From positions 242,230-306,229 of the forward strand of contig JBFWVZ010000004.1 of assembly GCA_050246475.1 (NCBI GenBank): a stretch of DNA of 64,000 nt, written 5' to 3'. The stretch comes from CADEEL01 sp050246475 (lineage in GTDB: Bacteria > Pseudomonadota > Alphaproteobacteria > Caulobacterales > Aquidulcibacteraceae). The position numbers and the translations under genes were made by a program. Position 1 is the stretch's first letter, and each line of letters starts with the position of its first letter. Below the pieces are notes generated by a model that did no database searches, was not told the origin of the DNA, and saw nothing but the letters and a program-made list of their open reading frames with translations. Positions 58,550-64,000 of this stretch are shown in pieces.

Positions 58550-60023
58550 CGCGTCTCTTTGCTCGAGGTTCTGAAAGGAAGGTGCGCCGCGCCTCCCGCG
58601 CGGTCTCCGGAAAATCGCCGCGATAATGCCCGCCGCGGCTTTCTTCGCGCGCAAGCGCGGCTTGCGCAATGAGCCGCGCGGCGGTCAGCGAAAGCGCGCC
58701 CGGCGCCTTGCGATCAAGCGCGTCAATCTCATTAAGCGCCGCCGCCAAGCCTTCTGCCTCGCGCTCCACGCCCACATGATCCTGCATCACGCGCCGCAAG
58801 CGCGCGCGCTCCGCGTCCGGCAGGCGAGGGGGCATCGCCGCTTCGCCCGCGCCAACCGTTCGTGCTTCGCTCTCGCGCAACCGCGCCGCGATGCGATGCG
58901 CGAAGACGACCGCTTCGAGCAGCGAGTTCGATGCAAGCCGGTTGGCGCCGTGCGCGCCCGTCGCCGCGCATTCGCCGACTACCGACAATCCCTCAAGCGT
59001 CGCACGCCCCCACAAATCCGAGGCGATCCCGCCCATGTGGTAGTGCGCCGCCGGCGCGACGGGGATCGGCGCAACGCGCGGATCGAGCCGGGCCTCCATG
59101 CACGCGGCGAACACGGTCGGGAACGCGTGCGGAAACTCCGCGCCCACGGCTTTACGCGCATCGAGAAAAGCGCCGCGCCCGGCCAAGCGCTCGCGATGGA
59201 TCGCGCGCGCCACCACATCGCGCGCCGCGAGTTCCGAAACGAAGCTCTCGCCCGCGCTGTTGATGAGCGTGGCGCCTTCGCCGCGCAGCGCTTCGGTGGC
59301 CAACGGCGCGGGATCGCGCCCGACATCGATCGCGGTCGGGTGAAACTGCACGAATTCCGGATCGGCGATGAGCGCGCCCGCGCGCGCCGCCATGCCAAGC
59401 CCGCCGCCGCGCGCTTCCGGCGGGTTGGTCGTCACCGCGAAGAGCCCGCCGATCCCGCCCGTCGCCAGCACGGTTTCGCTCGCGGTGAAATCGATGCGTG
59501 TGCCTAAACCATCGACGCACGCCACGCCGCACACACGGCCTTCAGCGTCCTGCAGCAGCGCACGCGCCGAAACGTTCTCGACGATCTCGATGTGCGAAGC
59601 CGCGCGCGCCGCCGCGATCAGCGCATCCATGATCGCCTTGCCGGCAAGATCGCCTGAAACGCGCACCACGCGCGGCCGCGAATGCGCCGCCTCCAGCCCG
59701 CGCGCCAACGATCCGTCCGCGGAGCGATCGAACGGCACGCCAAGCTCAAGCAAATCGACGACGCGCGCCGGCCCTTCTTCAGCGAGCAATTGCGCCACAA
59801 CTGGATCGACCAGCCCCGCGCCCGCCGCGATCGTATCCGCCGCATGCAGCGCCGGCGCATCGTCGGGCGCGAGTGCCGCCGCCAATCCCCCTTGCGCCCA
59901 CGCGCTCGCGCTCGCTTGCCCAAGCGGCGCTTGCGACAGCACAGTCACGGGGCGCGGCGCGAGTTTCAGCGCAAGAAAAAGCCCGCCGAGCCCCGCGCCC
60001 ACGATGAGCGCGTCGCGGCTCAC
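58530..60023 (-). CDS. nadB: L-aspartate oxidase NadB
   Basis: 497 residues from a GTG at 60023 that overlaps the upstream stop (GTGA). FAD motif LIVGAGLGGLFLALKLAP, then SASAWAQGGLAAAL, SRPRVVRVSGDLAGKAIMDAL, ETVLATGGIGGLFAVTTNP, EFVQFHPTAI, PVAPAAHYHMGGIASDLWG and GANRLASNSLLEAVVFAHR. Oxidises aspartate to iminoaspartate for NadA. The helical C-terminal domain is shorter than in E. coli NadB. Confidence 0.96.
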   Translation of the reverse strand: MSRDALIVGAGLGGLFLALKLAPRPVTVLSQAPLGQASASAWAQGGLAAALAPDDAPALHAADTIAAGAGLVDPVVAQLLAEEGPARVVDLLELGVPFDRSADGSLARGLEAAHSRPRVVRVSGDLAGKAIMDALIAAARAASHIEIVENVSARALLQDAEGRVCGVACVDGLGTRIDFTASETVLATGGIGGLFAVTTNPPEARGGGLGMAARAGALIADPEFVQFHPTAIDVGRDPAPLATEALRGEGATLINSAGESFVSELAARDVVARAIHRERLAGRGAFLDARKAVGAEFPHAFPTVFAACMEARLDPRVAPIPVAPAAHYHMGGIASDLWGRATLEGLSVVGECAATGAHGANRLASNSLLEAVVFAHRIAARLRESEARTVGAGEAAMPPRLPDAERARLRRVMQDHVGVEREAEGLAAALNEIDALDRKAPGALSLTAARLIAQAALAREESRGGHYRGDFPETAREARRTFLSEPRAKRRDASAAA

Positions 60024-60442
60024 GAGACGTACGCCGGCGCCGCGCGCCGCCACGTCGCGGGCGCGTTCCAGGTTGAAAGCAAAGAGCCGGTCATCAGATC
60101 GGCGCCGCGTATCTCTAGATTGAAATTGTCCGCCGCGTAGTTCGACGGCTGCGCGGAGAGGATCGTGCACGCGATCCGCACGTTGCGCCCGCTCTCGGTC
60201 GCGAGGCAGCGCTGCGTCGAGCGCCATGTGTCCCCGTTGCGGCACGTCTCCTGCGTTTCGAGCATCACATCGAAGCGCCCGCGTACATTGGCTTGCGGCT
60301 GCAGCACCGCGTTGCCGCGCACGACGCAGCCGCGCGACGACTCCGCTTGCGTCTCGAACGTCCAATGCCCCGTCACCAAGCTCGCGCCGCGCTGCGCGTG
60401 TGCGGGTGAGGCGAGGAGGAGGAGGGCGACGAGCGCAAACAC
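60020..60442 (-). CDS. small secreted protein inserted in the nad operon
   Basis: 140 residues if started at the GTG at 60442, which begins a signal peptide (MFALVALLLLASPAHA) and has GGAGGG, from the end of a type 2 repeat, just upstream. The longer frame from 60592 would translate the repeat itself. Mature part: SLVTGHWTFETQAESSRGCVVRG, FDVMLETQETCRNGDTWRSTQRC and RIACTILSAQP, with four Cys suggesting two disulfides. No family recognised. It sits between nadA and nadB with GTGA coupling to nadB; no link to NAD synthesis can be inferred. Confidence 0.65.
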   Translation of the reverse strand: MFALVALLLLASPAHAQRGASLVTGHWTFETQAESSRGCVVRGNAVLQPQANVRGRFDVMLETQETCRNGDTWRSTQRCLATESGRNVRIACTILSAQPSNYAADNFNLEIRGADLMTGSLLSTWNAPATWRRAAPAYVS

Positions 60443-60446
60443 AAAG

Positions 60447-60564
60447 CCCTCCCCCCTTGTGGGGGAGGGTTGGGAGGGGGGGCGTTCAGAACGAAGCGCA
60501 AAGGCGCCGTTGCGCGAACGCGCCATGCCCCCCACCCCTAACCCCTCCCCACCGGGGGGAGGGG
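60447..60564. repeat. palindrome-ended repeat, type 2, between nadA and the secreted-protein gene
   Basis: 118 bases; ends CCCTCCCCCCTTGTGGGGGAGG and CCTCCCCACCGGGGGGAGGGG. Same length as, and very similar inside to, the copy in glyS (51169-51286). Confidence 0.95.
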
Positions 60565-60575
60565 AACGGGTTGCG

Positions 60576-61727
60576 TCAAACCACTTCCACATCCGCCGCC
60601 TCGAGGCCCGTTTCGAAATCGAGCGGCTTCGTCATCTTCGGCAGCGCCAGCATGCGGTCGATCGCGCGTTTCGCGCGCACGCGCACGTCTTCCTCGATCA
60701 CCACCTCATGCTTCATCTCCACGAGCGCGTCATAGATCGCTTCAAGCGTGATGCGCTTCATGTGCGGGCAGAGATTGCAGGGCCGCACGAAATCCGTCTC
60801 CGGCGCCGCGGCCGCCACGTTGTCGCTCATCGAGCATTCGGTGAGCAGCACGACCTTGCCCGGCTTGCGCTCCGTCACGTAATTCGCCAGCGCCGCCGTC
60901 GAGCCCGCATAGTCCGCGACAGCCATCACGTCCGGCGGGCATTCCGGGTGCGCCAGCACCACGACGCCCGGATGCGCCGCGCGCAATTCCGCGACATCCT
61001 CCGCCGTGAAGCGCTCATGCACTTCGCAGCGCCCATGCCACGCGATGATCTTGAGCTTCGTCATCGCCGCGACGTTCTTCGCGAGGAATTCGTCGGGAAT
61101 GAAGATGACGGTGTCCGTGCCCCATTCACGAGCCGCCCATTCCGCGACCTGCACGGCGTTCGAGCTCGTGCACGTCACGTCGCTCTCGGCTTTCACCTCG
61201 GCGCTCGTATTGACGTAGGTGACGACGGGAATGCCCGGATAGCGCTCCTTGATGAGGCGCACGTCCGCGCCTGTGATCGATGCCGCAAGCGAGCAGCCCG
61301 CGCGTAGATCGGGAATGAGCACGGTCTTCTCGGGCGCCAGTATCTTCGACGTCTCCGCCATGAAGTGCACGCCCGCCTGCACGATGACGTCCGCATCGCT
61401 CTCCGCCGCTTCACGCGCGAGCGCGAGCGAGTCCCCGCGAAAATCGCCGACGCAATAGAAGATTTCGCTCGTCATATAATTGTGCGCGAGGATGACAGCG
61501 TTCTTCTCGCGCTTCAGCCGGTTGATCGCCGCGATGAGCGGCGCATAGGCCGGCCATTCGAACGGCGGGATCACGTGCTCGACCTTTTCGTAGAGCGCGT
61601 CCGTCTCCTTCTTCACGGCTGGCGTGAATTCGAGCCCGCGTTTCTTGGCGGCGTCGAGCGCGCCCCATTGCGGGCGCACGTCGCAGGTCGGGTCCGAGAC
61701 GAGGGGAGCGTCAATGATCCGGGCCAT
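60576..61727 (-). CDS. nadA: quinolinate synthase NadA
   Basis: 383 residues; the ATG follows a perfect AGGAGG. NadA signature: AVILAHNYMTSEIFYCVGDFRGDSLALAREA, VHFMAETSKILAPEKTVLIPDLRAGCSLA, VTYVNTSAEVKAESDVTCTSSNAV, HPECPPDV and the 4Fe-4S-binding RPCNLCPHMKRITLEAI. Condenses iminoaspartate with dihydroxyacetone phosphate. First gene of nadA-(secreted protein)-nadB-nadC. Two palindromic operators precede it. Confidence 0.97.
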   Translation of the reverse strand: MARIIDAPLVSDPTCDVRPQWGALDAAKKRGLEFTPAVKKETDALYEKVEHVIPPFEWPAYAPLIAAINRLKREKNAVILAHNYMTSEIFYCVGDFRGDSLALAREAAESDADVIVQAGVHFMAETSKILAPEKTVLIPDLRAGCSLAASITGADVRLIKERYPGIPVVTYVNTSAEVKAESDVTCTSSNAVQVAEWAAREWGTDTVIFIPDEFLAKNVAAMTKLKIIAWHGRCEVHERFTAEDVAELRAAHPGVVVLAHPECPPDVMAVADYAGSTAALANYVTERKPGKVVLLTECSMSDNVAAAAPETDFVRPCNLCPHMKRITLEAIYDALVEMKHEVVIEEDVRVRAKRAIDRMLALPKMTKPLDFETGLEAADVEVV

Positions 61728-61742
61728 CTTGGCCTCCTATCC

Positions 61743-61767
61743 ACTTATGCTCTTTGGGAGCATATGT
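61743..61767 (-). promoter_or_regulatory. nadA operator 1 (proximal)
   Basis: ACTTATGCT-N7-AGCATATGT is an imperfect 9-7-9 inverted repeat beginning 15 bases before the nadA ATG, just upstream of the AGGAGG. Binding here would block transcription start or translation initiation. Same architecture as operator 2. NadQ-type repressors control nad genes in alphaproteobacteria; that assignment is inference. Confidence 0.7.
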
Positions 61768-61805
61768 AGGGCGGCCCAATCCCGGCGGGAAGGGGTCGGC
61801 CCATT

Positions 61806-61830
61806 ACTTATGCTACAGATGAGCATAAGT
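61806..61830 (-). promoter_or_regulatory. nadA operator 2 (distal)
   Basis: ACTTATGCT-N7-AGCATAAGT is a perfect 9-7-9 inverted repeat, 63 bases (six helical turns) from operator 1 start to start, suiting side-by-side binding of two dimers. It lies in the 240-base gap shared with the divergent mltA gene, but 137 bases from the mltA start. Confidence 0.75.
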
Positions 61831-61967
61831 CTGCCGACATTACTCCCGCGCCGGGCCTGTGAAAAGCGAATTGTGACGCTTCCGCGACCCGCCCGATCCC
61901 GGCTGCGGCCGCCGGCTGACGCGCCTGCCCGGCATGCTAAGAGCGCCTCTCAAAAGGAGGCCGCCCG

Positions 61968-63215
61968 ATGAAATCAGCGATCCGTCCGACACTCGCGTTT
62001 CTGGCCGCCGCCTCGCTCGCCGCGTGCGCCAGCTCGGAGCGTCCGCGCGTTACGCCGGAGACGACGCCGCCCGCCGCCGCGCCGACTTTCTCGATGCAGC
62101 CCGTGCGCTTCGCCGATGTGCCCGGCTGGGGAAGCGCCGATCTCGCGCCCGCGCTCGCTGCGTTCCGGCGCCAATGCACGAGCTGGCGTGCGCGCGGCGC
62201 GGACGCGCAAGTCGGCGCCAATGCGCGCTATGGCGGGCGCGTCGCAGATTGGCTGCCCGCATGCAGCGCCGCTGACTCCGCGGCCCCCGGCCAAGAGCGC
62301 GCCTTCTTCGAAGCGAACTTCACGCCCAACATGGTCGTCAGCCAAAACGGCCAAGCGCGTCTCACCGCGTACTACGAGCCTTCGATCCAAGTGAGCCGCA
62401 CGCCGGCGCCCGGCATGACGGAGGCGCTGCGCCCGCGCCCGAACGACATGATCACCGTCGATGTCGCCGCCTTCGCGCAAGCCTATGACAGCGAAACGCT
62501 GCGCGGCGCGCCGCGCACGCTGACGGGCCGCCTCGAAGGCGATCGTGTGCGGCCCTATCCCTCGCGCGCGGAGATCACACAGAACGCAGGCCCCGCGATC
62601 GCGTACGCAAACCCGGTCGACGTTTACAACCTTCAGGTCCAAGGCTCGGGCCGCATCGTCTTTGCCGACGGCGCGCAGCGGCGCGCCGCTTTTTCCGCGC
62701 AGAACGGCTATCGGTGGCGCAGCGCCATCGGCGCGGCGCGCGAAAGCGGCCAATTGCCGGAGGGTGCGGGCACATGGCGCGGCTTCCGCTCGTGGATGGA
62801 CGGCCTGCCGGCCGATCGCCAGCGCGCGGTGCTGAACGCGGATCAGAGCTATGTCTTCTTCGAGGATCAGGCGATCGCGGATCCCTCCATCGGCCCGCGC
62901 GGCGCCGCGAACGTGCATTTGACTCCGCAAGGCTCGATGGCGGTCGATCCCGCATTCCATCCGTATGGCGCGCTCATCTTCGTCGACGCGACGTATGAAG
63001 GCGGCGCATTCCGGCGCTTGATGGTCGCGCAGGACACCGGCGGCGCCATCCGGCGCGGCCCGCTGCGTGGCGACGTCTTCTGGGGCTCCGGCCCCGAAGC
63101 GGGCCAAGCCGCCGAGCGCATGAACGCCGATGCGCCCCGCTTCTGGACGCTCGTCCCGCGAAATGCCAACACGCCCGTCGCCGCGCTGGATACGGACGCT
63201 CGAACCGCGCGCTGA
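61968..63215 (+). CDS. mltA: membrane-bound lytic murein transglycosylase A
   Basis: 415 residues; AAGGAGG precedes the ATG. Lipobox LAAC makes it a lipoprotein. MltA domain: FFEANFTPNMVVSQNGQARLTAYYEPSI, NPVDVYNLQVQGSGRIVFADG, GYRWRSAIG and NADQSYVFFED, then the 3D domain with LMVAQDTGGAIRRGPLRGDVFWGSG containing the catalytic Asp. Cleaves peptidoglycan at the outer-membrane face. Confidence 0.95.
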   Translation: MKSAIRPTLAFLAAASLAACASSERPRVTPETTPPAAAPTFSMQPVRFADVPGWGSADLAPALAAFRRQCTSWRARGADAQVGANARYGGRVADWLPACSAADSAAPGQERAFFEANFTPNMVVSQNGQARLTAYYEPSIQVSRTPAPGMTEALRPRPNDMITVDVAAFAQAYDSETLRGAPRTLTGRLEGDRVRPYPSRAEITQNAGPAIAYANPVDVYNLQVQGSGRIVFADGAQRRAAFSAQNGYRWRSAIGAARESGQLPEGAGTWRGFRSWMDGLPADRQRAVLNADQSYVFFEDQAIADPSIGPRGAANVHLTPQGSMAVDPAFHPYGALIFVDATYEGGAFRRLMVAQDTGGAIRRGPLRGDVFWGSGPEAGQAAERMNADAPRFWTLVPRNANTPVAALDTDARTAR

Positions 63216-63233
63216 GCAACGAGGGGGAGGGGC

Positions 63234-63638
63234 ATGACTGGATCGATCGAGCCGCGCGCGGAGCAGCTGGGCAAGATGGCCGCGCTCAATCGCGACGGGC
63301 CGATCCACATGATCAACCTGCTGCGCTTCAAGGAGCGCGCGGCCTATGCGGACGGCGATCGCGGCCGCACGGGCCAGGAAGCGTACATGACGTACGGCGC
63401 CCAAGCGATCGGCTTCGTTCAGGGCGTCGGCGGGCGCCAGGTCTGGGCCGGGCGGGGCGAACTCACGCTCATCGGCCCAGGCGCGGAAGAGTGGCACCTC
63501 GCCGTCATCGTCGAATATCCGAGCGTCGGCGCGTTCCTGAAAATGGTCGCCGATCCGGCCTATCAGGCCATCACCGAACACCGCACCGCAGCCTTGGCCG
63601 ACAGCCGCCTCATCCGCACCGAGCCGATGAGCCTCTAG
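63234..63638 (+). CDS. DUF1330-family protein
   Basis: 134 residues. Dimeric alpha/beta-barrel-type fold: PIHMINLLRFKERAAYADG, EAYMTYGAQAIGFVQGVGGRQVWAG, EWHLAVIVEYPSVGAFLKMVADPAYQAITEHRTAALADSRLI in pieces, all typical of DUF1330. Function unknown. GGGGGAGGGGC precedes the ATG; 18 bases after mltA, so co-transcribed. Confidence 0.85.
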   Translation: MTGSIEPRAEQLGKMAALNRDGPIHMINLLRFKERAAYADGDRGRTGQEAYMTYGAQAIGFVQGVGGRQVWAGRGELTLIGPGAEEWHLAVIVEYPSVGAFLKMVADPAYQAITEHRTAALADSRLIRTEPMSL

Positions 63639-63722
63639 TCAAGCGAATTTGTTCCGTGCGGGCGGCGCGCGGGGCGCTTAAAAGAAGAATGCGCGCGAGA
63701 CGGCGCGTGGAAGGGGTAGGCG

Positions 63723-64000
63723 ATGTCTTTCCACAAATGGATGGTGGGTTTTTTCCTCGCGATCATCATGGTCGTGGCGCTGGGGATCAACGCGTTCCTG
63801 TTCAGCGCGCGCTCCTTCCAATTCAATCTCGCGCAGGTGGCCCCGCGCACAAACGGCGTTCTCTCCATTGAGCAATTGGATTCCATCGACGCGCAGATCG
63901 CGCAGATCGAATCCGACACCGCCCCGCAGCGCGGCGAGCGCGCGCAGATCGAGGAGCGGCTCGCCACGCTCAATTCCGAGATCGAGGCGCAGCAGCAGCA
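63723..64000 (+). CDS. membrane-anchored coiled-coil protein (3' truncated by the window)
   Basis: First 92 residues only. ATG at 63723 preceded by AAGGGGTAGG. One membrane segment (about 8-28, VGFFLAIIMVVALGINAFLF), then a heptad-rich region (SIEQLDSIDAQIAQIESD, RAQIEERLATLNSEIEAQQQQ) that is still running at the window edge. Could be a structural or secretion-adaptor protein; not identified. Confidence 0.75.
   Translation, partial: MSFHKWMVGFFLAIIMVVALGINAFLFSARSFQFNLAQVAPRTNGVLSIEQLDSIDAQIAQIESDTAPQRGERAQIEERLATLNSEIEAQQQ

Noticed and set aside
60443..60592. N-terminal extension of the secreted protein through the repeat
   Set aside because: The extra residues are the standard repeat translation and would place ~50 residues before a good signal peptide; the GTG at 60442 with a nearby GGAGGG is more plausible.
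1..64000. rRNA, tRNA, prophage or insertion sequence
   Set aside because: No tRNA cloverleaf, rRNA core motif, integrase, transposase or phage structural gene was recognised on either strand, although short or divergent tRNAs cannot be excluded without a covariance search.

Overview
The window is a GC-rich (heavily GCG/CGC codon-biased) chromosomal segment of an alphaproteobacterium. The flagellar regulators FlbT, FlaF and FliX, a perfect CtrA-type TTAA-N7-TTAA box, clustered GANTC (CcrM-type) sites and sigma-54 -24/-12 promoters in front of flagellar genes point to the order Caulobacterales (Caulobacter/Hyphomonadaceae-like). Genus and species cannot be fixed from the sequence alone. I see no rRNA, tRNA, CRISPR array, prophage or IS element. 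The segment is core chromosome sprinkled with short palindromic repeats.

Layout. 1-8.1 kb is accessory and envelope material: a truncated secreted protein, a beta-lactamase-fold protein that has lost its catalytic residues, lipocalin Blc, an OmpA-family porin, a Baeyer-Villiger-type monooxygenase divergent from a TetR regulator, two coupled NTF2-like secreted proteins, and a small membrane protein paired with a C39-like cysteine-peptidase lipoprotein. 8.1-13.6 kb holds a CHASE4 sensor kinase lacking its phospho-acceptor histidine and a MoxR ATPase/VWA protein pair interrupted by an ECF sigma factor and a secreted protein. 13.7-15.7 kb holds two tandem paralogues of unknown function.

15.7-33.9 kb is the flagellar region. 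flbT-flaF, the main flagellin, a FlaG-like gene and a divergent flagellin-like gene lie on the + strand. flgI, a rod-binding protein and a FlgN/FlbY-like protein lie on the - strand, divergent from fliX-dksA. flgF-flgG-flgA-flgH (-) diverge from fliL-fliM-DUF6468-MotE-like-large TPR protein (+). Regulation reads as a Caulobacter-like hierarchy: CtrA at one promoter, sigma-54 at flagellin and flgF, and FlbT acting on a structured flagellin leader.

34-55 kb is housekeeping: a selenodomain-associated transferase pair, lytic transglycosylase, uracil-DNA glycosylase, ETF-ubiquinone oxidoreductase, two TPR paralogues leading into ispE, a MraY/WecA-type transferase, polyprenyl diphosphate synthase, a TrmN6-like methyltransferase, an S49 peptidase, glyQ-glyS and ppdK. 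55-64 kb holds a SleB-type wall hydrolase, an SDR oxidoreductase, a nadA-(secreted protein)-nadB-nadC operon preceded by two matching palindromic operators, mltA, a DUF1330 protein and a truncated membrane/coiled-coil gene.

The most unusual signals are: (i) two families of ~100-130 bp palindrome-ended repeats, one copy of which sits in frame inside glyS while others provide ribosome-binding sites or a C-terminus to neighbouring genes; (ii) the uncharacterised tandem paralogues beside flbT; (iii) two degenerate enzymes (hydrolase and histidine kinase) whose folds are kept without the catalytic residues; (iv) the small membrane protein/C39-peptidase pair; and (v) the CtrA box plus three GANTC sites ahead of the flagellin-like gene.
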